Source of the DNA: Chitinophaga sp. LS1
Lineage (GTDB): Bacteria; Bacteroidota; Bacteroidia; Chitinophagales; Chitinophagaceae
Assembly: GCF_034274695.1 (NCBI RefSeq)
Contig: NZ_CP128362.1
Location: forward strand, 4,528,501-4,592,500
Direction: 5' to 3'
Length of the DNA: 64,000 nucleotides
Made by a program: the position numbers and the translations under genes. Position 1 is the stretch's first letter. Each line of letters opens with the position of its first letter. The notes beneath the pieces were generated by a model. That model did no database searches, was not told where the DNA came from, and worked only from the letters and a program-made list of their open reading frames with translations. Below are positions 1 to 7,686 of this stretch, in pieces.

Positions 1-210
1 CGATTAGTTTTAGATTTCACAGATTGCATGTGGAAACTTATTTGCGACAATATAGTATACAAAAATATAATATGCAAAATAATATGAAAAAATAACATAT
101 ACAAAAAATACGGCTAGTGTTTTATAAACTAAATTGTTATAAACTTTCTTAGGATATTGCAGGCCGAAAATGGTTAAGAAAATATCAGTTTAACGATCAG
201 GTATAAATAA

Positions 211-1440
211 ATGAAAGACAATAGATTAGTAGTTATTGGGGGTGGGGCAGCTGGTTTCTTCTGTGCGGTAAATGCCGCCAGAATGGCAAAATCACTGGAA
301 GTCATCCTGTTAGAGAAGACTGGCAAGCTGCTTTCCAAAGTAAAAGTATCCGGCGGCGGCAGGTGCAATGTCACGCATAATGCCCCTGATATATTATATA
401 TGTCAAAGCGTTATCCAAGGGGACAGCATTTTGTGAAGAAGTCTTTTGGGCATTTTTTCGTGCCTGACACCATCCAGTGGTTCCAGGAAAGAGGGGTTTC
501 GCTCAAGGCTGAACCCGATGGACGTATGTTTCCGGTTACGGATAGTTCCCAGACCATCATCGATTGTCTCCTGAAGGAAGCAGATAAACACAGGGTGCAG
601 ATCAGAACCAACACGGCCGTAAGCGGGCTGGAACAAACCTCCGATGGCTGGAAAGTGTTGTTGCAGGACGAAGCGCCTATCGAAACTAAGTTTGTATTTG
701 TAGCGGCCGGAGGGTATCCGCAGGCTGATAAGTTCGGATGGTTGCAGAACACCGGTCATGAAATCGTACCTCCTTTGCCGTCGCTCTTTACTTTCAATAT
801 GCCGGGCAATCCCATTATCTCTCTCATGGGTGTCAGCGCTATCGCCGCTGTGAAGATTGCAGGCACCAAGCTACAGGAACAGGGCCCGGTGCTCATCACC
901 CACTGGGGGTTGAGTGGCCCCGCTATTTTGCGGACCTCTGCCTGGGGGGCAAGAGAACTGGCAGATCTGAACTACCAGTTTACCGCTGTTATCAACTGGC
1001 TGCCGGATCACAATGAAAACAGCCTGCGGGAAGATCTCCAAAGCCTGCGATTCGAACTGGGTGGACAAAAGATCTACAACAAAAATCCTTTTGGCCTGCC
1101 ACAGCGCTTATGGCTATTTATGCTGGAACAGTCAGGCATTGCCGAAGACGCCCGCTGGGCCGATGTGCCTTCAAAGGAACAGAATAAACTCATCAAACAA
1201 CTGGTGGCTATGGAATGCCCCGTGAAAGGGAAGACCACCTTCAAAGAAGAATTTGTCACCTGTGGGGGCATCAAATTATCAGAGATCGATCCGAATACGA
1301 TGGAAAGTAAATTATTGCCGCAATTGTTCTTTGGCGGTGAAGTCATGGATGTAGATGGTATCACAGGTGGGTTCAACTTCCAGCATGCATGGAGTAGTGG
1401 CTATATTGCTGCAAAGACTATTGCACAAAAAATGGGCTGA
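211..1440 (+). CDS. NAD(P)/FAD-dependent oxidoreductase, HI0933/BaiN-like
   Basis: A 409-residue flavoprotein of the HI0933 family. The N-terminal GGGAAGFFCAVNAARM (about residues 9-24) is the dinucleotide-binding motif for FAD. The family signature VSGGGRCNVTH follows near residue 46. The C-terminal FFGGEVMDVDGITGGFNFQHA segment (split here as FFGGEVMDVDG and ITGGFNFQHA) is the second FAD-contacting motif. Family members are soluble flavoproteins of uncertain substrate; one relative (BaiN) has been linked to bile-acid reduction, but that role cannot be transferred to this gene. Length is typical and the ATG start directly precedes the nucleotide-binding strand. It converges on the kinase gene to the right, with strong hairpins between them. 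Confidence 0.9.
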   Translation: MKDNRLVVIGGGAAGFFCAVNAARMAKSLEVILLEKTGKLLSKVKVSGGGRCNVTHNAPDILYMSKRYPRGQHFVKKSFGHFFVPDTIQWFQERGVSLKAEPDGRMFPVTDSSQTIIDCLLKEADKHRVQIRTNTAVSGLEQTSDGWKVLLQDEAPIETKFVFVAAGGYPQADKFGWLQNTGHEIVPPLPSLFTFNMPGNPIISLMGVSAIAAVKIAGTKLQEQGPVLITHWGLSGPAILRTSAWGARELADLNYQFTAVINWLPDHNENSLREDLQSLRFELGGQKIYNKNPFGLPQRLWLFMLEQSGIAEDARWADVPSKEQNKLIKQLVAMECPVKGKTTFKEEFVTCGGIKLSEIDPNTMESKLLPQLFFGGEVMDVDGITGGFNFQHAWSSGYIAAKTIAQKMG

Positions 1441-1455
1441 CTAGACAGTCAGCCC
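1434..1455. other. Hairpin overlapping the stop codon of the flavoprotein gene
   Basis: A 9-bp perfect stem (GGGCTGACT, loop AGAC, AGTCAGCCC) includes the TGA stop codon. There is no U-tract, so it is more likely an mRNA 3' stabiliser or a protein site than an intrinsic terminator. Confidence 0.45.
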
Positions 1456-1570
1456 GTAGTAAACAAAACTAAATTAATCATCAAATTAGCGTAAATATAA
1501 CCGCCTTAGATATATAGAGCAAAGCAATATTATTTATTACGTAATAGAGAAGCTCTATATCTTTGGTTGC

Positions 1571-1630
1571 GGAGTAATTGATTATTATTATGGAGTAATT
1601 AATTATTATTGGAGTAATTAATTCTATATC
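1571..1630. repeat. Three tandem AT-rich repeats of about 20 bp
   Basis: Three near-identical units beginning GGAGTAATTRATT start at 1571, 1592 and 1611; the last one diverges after about 14 bases. They lie in the 298-bp gap between two converging genes. Nothing in this gap looks coding apart from accidental short frames. Confidence 0.6.
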
Positions 1631-1632
1631 TA

Positions 1633-1667
1633 TTTTTTCAGGACCGCTGCAAGCGATCCTGAAAAAA
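1633..1667. terminator. Hairpin, possible bidirectional terminator (first of two)
   Basis: A 16-bp stem with one mismatch and a 3-nt loop. It starts with six T and ends with six A, so it could terminate transcription arriving from either side. Confidence 0.55.
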
Positions 1668-1679
1668 TACCCCCCCAAA

Positions 1680-1720
1680 AAATAAAAACGCTTTTGCCGT
1701 AGGCAAAAGCGTTTTTATTT
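1680..1720. terminator. Bidirectional intrinsic terminator
   Basis: A 19-bp perfect stem with a GTA loop (1699-1701). A GC-containing core (CGCTTTTGCC) is flanked by A and T runs on the two sides. It sits between the converging flavoprotein and deoxynucleoside kinase genes and serves the plus-strand gene and probably also the minus-strand operon. Confidence 0.85.
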
Positions 1721-1738
1721 GGCTTATAGCAAATTCTT

Positions 1739-2362
1739 TTAAAAGTAATTTATTCCCGGCGGATAATCTTGCTCCAATGCTTTTAACAATCTCTCAAACT
1801 CTTCAGGATTCCTGAGAAAATCAACCTTTGTCGTATCCACCATCAATGTCTTCACCGGGTGCTGCTTGATATACTGCATATACACATCCTGCAAATTCCC
1901 CAGATAACTATCAGGTATCGATTGCTCATAAGACCTGTTCCTGTTCTTTATATTCTGCTGCAACTTTGTAATCGGTGCATTCAGAAATATCAGCAAATCC
2001 GGTTGTAACAACTGCGGATTAATAATATCAAACAGCTTCTGGTACAGGTTATATTCCTCATCTTTCAATGTCACCTTTGCAAACAGCAAACTCTTTATAA
2101 ACAGGTAATCCGATATAAAAAAGTTGTTAAACATATCCTGCGTCTGCAACATATCTTTCAGCTGCTTATACCGTTCTGCCATGAAAAACAGCTCCAACGG
2201 AAAAGCATACTGCTGTGGCTTCTCGTAAAACTTAGGCAAAAATGGATTATCCGCAAACTCTTCCAATATCAGTTGCGCACCAAAGTGCTTCGCCAGTCTT
2301 GTAGCCAGCGTCGTTTTACCAGCCCCTATATTTCCTTCAATTGTAATGTATTTATAATTCAT
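1739..2362 (-). CDS. Deoxynucleoside kinase
   Basis: A 207-residue deoxynucleoside kinase of the dGK/dAK/dCK-like family, which phosphorylates deoxynucleosides for nucleotide salvage. The P-loop EGNIGAGKTTLA lies at about residues 7-18. The arginine-rich lid segment NRSYEQSIPDSYLGNLQ is visible near residue 135. I place the start at the ATG at 2362 rather than upstream, because the P-loop is then close to the N-terminus as in the family and the start overlaps the folK stop codon as ATGA. That overlap implies translational coupling with folK. Which deoxynucleoside is preferred cannot be read from sequence alone. Confidence 0.88.
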   Translation of the reverse strand: MNYKYITIEGNIGAGKTTLATRLAKHFGAQLILEEFADNPFLPKFYEKPQQYAFPLELFFMAERYKQLKDMLQTQDMFNNFFISDYLFIKSLLFAKVTLKDEEYNLYQKLFDIINPQLLQPDLLIFLNAPITKLQQNIKNRNRSYEQSIPDSYLGNLQDVYMQYIKQHPVKTLMVDTTKVDFLRNPEEFERLLKALEQDYPPGINYF

Positions 2363-2859
2363 CTGGCTTGCTCCTGTAACTGAAATTTTTGGGCAGGTAA
2401 TGTATCCGTACACTCCGCCAGCAGAGCGCTGACATCTTTATGTAGTACCGGATGTATCCAATCGGGACGAATCTCCGCCAGCGGCACCAGTACAAACTGT
2501 CTGTTCGCCATCTGCGGATGTGGCACTTTCAGCGCCGGCAAATCGATCACCGCATCATTATAAAAGATGATATCTATATCTATGACCCGTGCCCCCCATT
2601 TTTGTTGGCGTACCCTTCCCAACTGCCGTTCTATATCCAGTACGGTATCCAACAGCTCTTCAGCACTCAGGGTCGTATCTATCTGCAAAGCCTGATTCAG
2701 GTAGTCTGGCTGCTGCACATGGCCCCACGCAGCGGTTTCGTACAATCCCGACTTTTTTTCAACGGTTCCCGCCCGCTTATCTATTTGCATCACAGCCTGT
2801 TGCAGGTTCTCTGTACGGTTGCCCAGATTACCACCTATAAGTAATATTGCTTTATTCAT
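2359..2859 (-). CDS. folK: 2-amino-4-hydroxy-6-hydroxymethyldihydropteridine pyrophosphokinase
   Basis: A 166-residue HPPK, the folate-pathway enzyme that transfers pyrophosphate from ATP to 6-hydroxymethyl-dihydropterin. The N-terminal ILLIGGNLGNRTENL matches the family start (commonly SLGSNLGDR). The conserved WGARVIDIDIIFYND stretch holds the catalytic acidic residues, followed by VPHPQMANRQFVLVPLAEI. It is the first gene of a two-gene minus-strand operon with the kinase, overlapping it by 4 bp. It is divergent from sppA, with 71 bp between the start codons. Confidence 0.95.
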   Translation of the reverse strand: MNKAILLIGGNLGNRTENLQQAVMQIDKRAGTVEKKSGLYETAAWGHVQQPDYLNQALQIDTTLSAEELLDTVLDIERQLGRVRQQKWGARVIDIDIIFYNDAVIDLPALKVPHPQMANRQFVLVPLAEIRPDWIHPVLHKDVSALLAECTDTLPAQKFQLQEQAR

Positions 2860-2893
2860 GTATCTTCAACGGCCCAAAAGTAGACATAATCTT

Positions 2894-2901
2894 TATTTTT
2901 G
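2894..2901 (+). promoter_or_regulatory. Candidate Bacteroidota -7 element upstream of sppA
   Basis: TATTTTTG fits the TAnnTTTG consensus 29 bp before the sppA start codon. No clear TTTG is seen at the -33 position, so this is a weak call. Confidence 0.35.
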
Positions 2902-2930
2902 GGAAAAGCAGTTTTCCTTAATCTCAAAAT

Positions 2931-4688
2931 ATGCGTAGTTTCTTTAAAATCTTTTTTGCCACCCTACTAGCACTCATTGTCGTAGGTGTTTTGGGAATCG
3001 TTATCCTCCTGGGATTGATCGGAAGTGCTTTATCGCCCGATAAAGTTGTCATTTCCCCTAATGGCGTACTGGTACTGGAAACAAACCAGGAACTCAGTGA
3101 ACAGAAAGTCGCCAACCCACTCAGCATGCTCACTAAAAAAGGAGATGGTGGCACTCCTGGATTGTTCGACGTCATCAGGCTGGTTGACAATGCCACCGGC
3201 GATGATAATATCAAAGGTATTTACCTGAAAGTAGAAGGCAATGCCAACGGCTTTGCCACCAATCAGGAATTCAGAAACGCACTTGAGCGCTTCAAAGCCA
3301 GTGGCAAGTGGATCTATGCCTATGGCGAGAATATGAGCCAGCAGAGCTACTTTGTCGCCTCTGTGGCCAACAAGGTATACCTCCATCCAAAAGGCGGTCT
3401 TGACTTCAATGGCTTCTATTCACAGGTCACCTTCCTGAAAGGGCTGCTGGAAAAGTTGGAGATCCAGCCGCAGATCTTCTACGATGGCCGTTTCAAAAGC
3501 GCCACCGAACCACTGCGCGAAACGGAAATGACCCCTGCAAACCGCATCCAGACCAATGCTTACCTGGGTGAACTGTATAGCAATTTCTTATATAATATAG
3601 GCCAGAGCCGTAAAATCGATACGGCTACCCTGCACAAATACGCCAATGACGGCGCTATCCAGCATGCAGAAGATGCCGCCCGCCTGAAACTGGTGGATGG
3701 CCTGCGCTACGACGATCAGGTGATGGACGAAATCAAATCCCGCCTGAGCCTGAGCGGAACTGACAAAGTGAACTTCGTGACCCTGAGCAACTACGAAAAT
3801 GCCAACGAGCACCGTTTCAGGGACAACGACGCCAAGATCGCCCTCATCTATGCACAGGGTAGCATTGTAGGTGGCGATAGCGAAAAAGAAACTGTCATCA
3901 GCAGTGACCGATATATCAAACTGATCAGGGAAGCCCGTCAGGACAAGGATATCAAAGCTATCGTATTCAGGGTGAACTCCCCGGGAGGTAGCGCACTTGC
4001 TTCAGAAAGCATCTGGCGCGAACTGACCCTGGCTAAGAAAGATAAACCAGTGATCGTATCTATGGGTGATTATGCCGCTTCCGGTGGTTATTACATCTCC
4101 TGTATGGCCGATTCTATCTTTGCAGAACCCAATACCCTCACAGGTTCTATTGGTGTATTTGCCGTGATCCCGAACCTGGGTAATTTCTTTAAGAATAAAC
4201 TGGGTGTCACTTTCGACGGTGTGAAAACCGCACAGTATGCTGATCTTGGTACTGCCAGCCGTGCTATGACAGACGATGAAAAACGTTTCATCCAGAATGG
4301 CGTTGATACGACTTACATGGTATTCAAAACCCGGGTAGTCAATGGCCGTAAACTGAGTGGTGCAGTGGTAGACAGCATTGCACAGGGACGTGTATGGAGT
4401 GGTGTACAGGCAAAAGAATTGGGTCTGGTAGACCGTATCGGTGGTATTCAGGACGCGATTGCATGTGCAGCGAAGATGGTGCATGCCGGTTCTTTCAATG
4501 TAAAAGAATATCCTGAACCACAGGGTGGCCTTGAAAAGGTAGTGAGAAGTCTGGGTGGCGATATGCAATCCCGGATGGTGAAGAAAGAACTGGGTGAAAA
4601 CTACAACCTGTACGAGCAGGTGAAGAGGATCAAAGAAATGAGTGGTCAGGTACAGGCCAGAATTCCCTTTGATATTGAGATCAAATAG
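2931..4688 (+). CDS. sppA: Signal peptide peptidase SppA, 67K type
   Basis: A 585-residue membrane-anchored serine protease that degrades cleaved signal peptides. One N-terminal transmembrane helix (about residues 5-32) is followed by two tandem ClpP-like domains, as in the long E. coli-type enzyme. The catalytic Lys-Ser dyad is visible: Lys189 in the GRFKSATEP motif of the first domain, and Ser384 in GDYAASGGYY of the second. The spacing of about 195 residues is close to that of E. coli SppA (K209/S409). It is monocistronic, with an intrinsic terminator just after the stop. Confidence 0.95.
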   Translation: MRSFFKIFFATLLALIVVGVLGIVILLGLIGSALSPDKVVISPNGVLVLETNQELSEQKVANPLSMLTKKGDGGTPGLFDVIRLVDNATGDDNIKGIYLKVEGNANGFATNQEFRNALERFKASGKWIYAYGENMSQQSYFVASVANKVYLHPKGGLDFNGFYSQVTFLKGLLEKLEIQPQIFYDGRFKSATEPLRETEMTPANRIQTNAYLGELYSNFLYNIGQSRKIDTATLHKYANDGAIQHAEDAARLKLVDGLRYDDQVMDEIKSRLSLSGTDKVNFVTLSNYENANEHRFRDNDAKIALIYAQGSIVGGDSEKETVISSDRYIKLIREARQDKDIKAIVFRVNSPGGSALASESIWRELTLAKKDKPVIVSMGDYAASGGYYISCMADSIFAEPNTLTGSIGVFAVIPNLGNFFKNKLGVTFDGVKTAQYADLGTASRAMTDDEKRFIQNGVDTTYMVFKTRVVNGRKLSGAVVDSIAQGRVWSGVQAKELGLVDRIGGIQDAIACAAKMVHAGSFNVKEYPEPQGGLEKVVRSLGGDMQSRMVKKELGENYNLYEQVKRIKEMSGQVQARIPFDIEIK

Positions 4689-4710
4689 CATCGTCACTTA
4701 AAATTTACTT

Positions 4711-4739
4711 AAAACCTGCCCACAGTGGCAGGTTTTTTT
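4711..4739 (+). terminator. Intrinsic terminator after sppA
   Basis: A 10-bp stem AAAACCTGCC/GGCAGGTTTT with a 6-nt loop is followed by a T-run, 22 bp after the sppA stop. Confidence 0.8.
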
Positions 4740-4798
4740 ATACAACTTAGGTAAAACAATAGTAGTTTTACGCGATTTTCTAGCAACTAAATAGGCGT

Positions 4799-5902
4799 AT
4801 GGCGGTGAAATACAGTCAAGGGACAGCTCTGCTGGCCATGGCAAAAGCAAGTTTGAAAGCAATATTGAGAAGCCCTTCGGCTGTAGTATTCAGTTTAGGT
4901 TTTCCCTTGGTGATCTTACTTTGTTTTGGCTTTATCGGGGATAGCACTGTATCTGTAAAAGTAGGTGTGGACAGTGCGACGGATACCCATAGTTACCTGT
5001 ACCAGCAGTTATTGAAGGAGAAGAGCCTGAAACTGGTGACAGACAAAACGAATGCAGAATTGCAGGCAGAGCTGAAAAAGGGGCATATCACCGCTATTCT
5101 GAAAGTAAAGGAACTCCCTGCTGTAGACAATGCTCCTTCCAACTCCATCCAGGTCTATACCTCTACCGCTGCTGTTGAAAAGATCGGCGTATTCAATGCC
5201 ATCCTGAATGGTGTGATCCGGAATGCAGATGCCAAATATTACAGCCATGCTTCTGTGGCCAGGATCGAACCCATGATCACGCTGCCTGGCCGCCGGTATA
5301 CTACCATCGATTTTATATTGCCTGGTTTGCTGAGCTTTTCCCTGCTCAGTGCAGCCGTATTCAGCACTGCTTTCCTGTTTTTCGGTTTAAGACAGACGCT
5401 GGTATTAAAACGTTTCTTCGCTACGCCAATCCGGCGCTTACATATCGTATTGGGTGAATCCCTGGCCCGCCTGGTATTCCAGATCTCCGGCGCGATCCTG
5501 ATCATTGCGATCGGTTATTTCTTCTTTGGTTTCACGCTGGTAAACGGGTGGAGTACCTTTTTTGAAATGCTGATACTGACTGCGCTGGGTGTTGTGGTGT
5601 TCATGGGCTTTGGCTTTGTAGTGAGCGGTCTCGCCAATAGCGAGAGCACGATTCCGCTATTTGCCAATATCATTACCCTGCCTCAATTTCTCCTGGCAGG
5701 TACCTTTGTTTCTGTCGATGTATTTCCTACCTGGTTGCAGGTCATCTGCCGCATTATGCCACTAACTTACCTGAACGATGCTTTCCGGAAGGTAGCCTTT
5801 GAAGGACAGCACCTCTGGAACCTGGGCCTCGAGCTGGGTGTGATTACAATATGGGGTGTGGTCATTTACGCTGTGGCGGTGAGAGTTTTCCGGTGGGAAT
5901 AG
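4799..5902 (+). CDS. ABC-2 type transporter permease
   Basis: A 367-residue integral membrane protein of the ABC-2/YhgE-like permease class. One N-terminal transmembrane helix (about residues 26-46) is followed by an extracytoplasmic domain of about 130 residues. A cluster of five helices runs from about residue 170 to the C-terminus. The conserved cytoplasmic loop FFATPIRRLHIVLGESLARL lies between the second and third helices. Permeases of this kind normally need an ATPase partner, yet no ATP-binding cassette gene is adjacent, so the partner must be elsewhere. The substrate is unknown. Confidence 0.85.
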   Translation: MAVKYSQGTALLAMAKASLKAILRSPSAVVFSLGFPLVILLCFGFIGDSTVSVKVGVDSATDTHSYLYQQLLKEKSLKLVTDKTNAELQAELKKGHITAILKVKELPAVDNAPSNSIQVYTSTAAVEKIGVFNAILNGVIRNADAKYYSHASVARIEPMITLPGRRYTTIDFILPGLLSFSLLSAAVFSTAFLFFGLRQTLVLKRFFATPIRRLHIVLGESLARLVFQISGAILIIAIGYFFFGFTLVNGWSTFFEMLILTALGVVVFMGFGFVVSGLANSESTIPLFANIITLPQFLLAGTFVSVDVFPTWLQVICRIMPLTYLNDAFRKVAFEGQHLWNLGLELGVITIWGVVIYAVAVRVFRWE

Positions 5903-5928
5903 TCATTTTTTTTTGGTAACTTTTAGGG

Positions 5929-6456
5929 ATGCAAACCTTTTTTATTCTCCTGGGCGCTCTGGCTGTGATCATCCCTGGGTGTTTCATAGTTAGCCTGTTT
6001 TTACCGGCTACTGTGAAGGTTGTGCGTGTCAGGGTCATTTCCGCCACTCCTGCTGCTGTATTTCAACAGATCAATACTGTTCGTAACTGGGAAAACTGGT
6101 CTCCCTGGCACCAGGCAGATCCTCATATGAAACTCCTGTACACCGATACTGAGAGTGGGATAGGAGCTGCCTACAGCTGGGAAAGCCAAAACCGGCAGAT
6201 CGGCAAAGGGGCCATGATGATCACCAGCTCCCGGTTGAATGAGTTCATTGCCACAGATATGCACTTTATGGAGCAGGGACTGGCCAAAGCGACCTTTAAA
6301 CTGGAACCGGTACCCGGTGGCACCAGTGTGACCTGGACCATGACAGCAGAACTGGGGCGTAACCCTTTCAAAAAGTTCATGGGCCTCCTGATGGACAAAT
6401 GGGTAGGAAAGGATTTTGAAAAAGGACTGGCCAAACTCGAATCGGTATTAAGATAA
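5929..6456 (+). CDS. SRPBCC family protein with N-terminal membrane anchor
   Basis: A 175-residue protein with one N-terminal hydrophobic helix (about residues 4-26), then a START-like SRPBCC fold. The fold is recognisable from the VRVISATPAAVFQQINTVRNWENWSPW stretch (seen as two parts, AAVFQQINTVRNW and ENWSPWH). The C-terminal helix ends KGLAKLES. SRPBCC domains bind hydrophobic ligands in a deep pocket; the ligand is unknown here. It is 26 bp after the permease gene and 61 bp before a paralog of the same architecture, so the three genes may be co-transcribed. Confidence 0.8.
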   Translation: MQTFFILLGALAVIIPGCFIVSLFLPATVKVVRVRVISATPAAVFQQINTVRNWENWSPWHQADPHMKLLYTDTESGIGAAYSWESQNRQIGKGAMMITSSRLNEFIATDMHFMEQGLAKATFKLEPVPGGTSVTWTMTAELGRNPFKKFMGLLMDKWVGKDFEKGLAKLESVLR

Positions 6457-6517
6457 TTCTCCTCCTTTTGCCAAAATAGACCGAGATTTGCAACCTTAAC
6501 AGTCTGGAATTGTTCAT

Positions 6518-7063
6518 ATGCGATTAATTAAACTAGCCGTGATTAGCGCAGTTTGCTTCGGCGTACTGCTTTTCCTTCTATCCTTATTATTACCTTCTAA
6601 AGCGATTGTAGAACGTTCTGGTGTCATAGATGCACCAATGCCTACTGTGTATGCGCAATTGAATGACCTGAGTAAATGGTCGGCCTGGAATCCATGGGCT
6701 GCCGATGAAATTGCACAGGATAAGCAATATTCAAACCCTCCTGCAGGAAAGGGGGCCTACTTTACTTTTAGTGGTATGCAACATGAAGATCGTATAACCG
6801 GAAAGGTAAGTATTGAAGAAAGTCGTCCTGACAGTGGTATCAAATACCTGATGACATTCAATGCCATGCGCCCGGTAAATGCATATTTCGAAATCAAGCC
6901 TGCAGCTGATGGAAAAGCGACTGCTATCATGTGGCGCTTAGAAACACACCTGGGTTACTGGCCATGGTGGAAACTGCGTGGTTTCCTGGCGGACAGGCTC
7001 ACCGGGCCACAGCTGGAATCGGGGTTGACACAGTTGAAAACAATTTGCGAAAGCGGTAAATAA
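6518..7063 (+). CDS. SRPBCC family protein, paralog of the preceding gene
   Basis: A 181-residue protein with an N-terminal transmembrane helix (about residues 5-25) and an SRPBCC domain. The conserved segment TVYAQLNDLSKWSAWNPW aligns with the equivalent part of the preceding gene. The C-terminus QLESGLTQLK also corresponds to its neighbour. Sequence divergence is considerable, so this is an old tandem duplication. The function is unknown; a ligand-binding or carrier role is inferred from the fold only. Confidence 0.8.
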   Translation: MRLIKLAVISAVCFGVLLFLLSLLLPSKAIVERSGVIDAPMPTVYAQLNDLSKWSAWNPWAADEIAQDKQYSNPPAGKGAYFTFSGMQHEDRITGKVSIEESRPDSGIKYLMTFNAMRPVNAYFEIKPAADGKATAIMWRLETHLGYWPWWKLRGFLADRLTGPQLESGLTQLKTICESGK

Positions 7064-7126
7064 TACACAGACGGTAACAACCGCTCCCGCATTATACATT
7101 AATTTTCCATAAATTTTTTACTATTT

Positions 7127-7627
7127 ATGAAACAATTCCTCTTATTCTTTGCATTGCTGGCCGGTACTGGCAGCCTTGTATCTGCACAGGAAAAAAAGGC
7201 AGTTGCAAGCCCTCGGGTAACTGCAGAAGGGAAAAATGTAAAAGTTGCTTATGGCCAGCCTTCTAAAAAAGGTAGAGTGATCTTTGGAGACCTGGTTCCT
7301 TATGATAAAGTATGGCGCCTGGGTGCTAACGAAGCAACTGAAATCACTTTTGCTAAAGATGGTAGCTTCGGTGGCAAAGCCGTAAAAGCAGGTACTTACA
7401 CCCTGTTCGCTATCCCAACTCAATCAGAGTGGACATTTGTACTGAACAGCGAACTGAAACAATGGGGTGCTTACAAGTATGATTCTATCAAAGTACACAA
7501 CGTACTGGAAGCGAAAGCTAAGGTGACTAAAACAGCTGCACCGGTTGAAAAACTGACTATCACTTTGCCTGCTGGTAAGATGATCGTAGAGTGGGATGAA
7601 ACCCATGTGGAAGTACCAGTAAAGTAA
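7127..7627 (+). CDS. DUF2911 domain secreted protein
   Basis: A 166-residue protein with an N-terminal signal peptide (hydrophobic residues 3-20 ending SAQ). The rest is a DUF2911 domain, shown by VKVAYGQPSKKGRVIFG, VPYDKVWRLGANEAT and the AGTYTLFAIP strand. These proteins are common and probably periplasmic in Bacteroidota; no biochemical role is established that I can name. It is followed directly by a strong hairpin and converges on the TonB receptor gene. Confidence 0.9.
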   Translation: MKQFLLFFALLAGTGSLVSAQEKKAVASPRVTAEGKNVKVAYGQPSKKGRVIFGDLVPYDKVWRLGANEATEITFAKDGSFGGKAVKAGTYTLFAIPTQSEWTFVLNSELKQWGAYKYDSIKVHNVLEAKAKVTKTAAPVEKLTITLPAGKMIVEWDETHVEVPVK

Positions 7628-7646
7628 TGAGCAATGTATTTTATTG

Positions 7647-7686
7647 TAAAAGGCCGTTTCACCAGTGAGACGGCCTTTTATTTTTT
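7647..7686. terminator. Bidirectional terminator between converging genes
   Basis: A stem of about 14-16 bp (TAAAAGGCCGTTTCAC against GTGAGACGGCCTTTTA, one G-T wobble) is followed by a T-run on the plus strand. Its position serves the DUF2911 gene, and possibly the minus-strand receptor gene whose stop codon it abuts. Confidence 0.8.

Noticed and set aside
4002..4697. A 231-residue minus-strand frame inside sppA
   Set aside because: It is a shadow of the well-supported peptidase gene, with no domain or start signal of its own.
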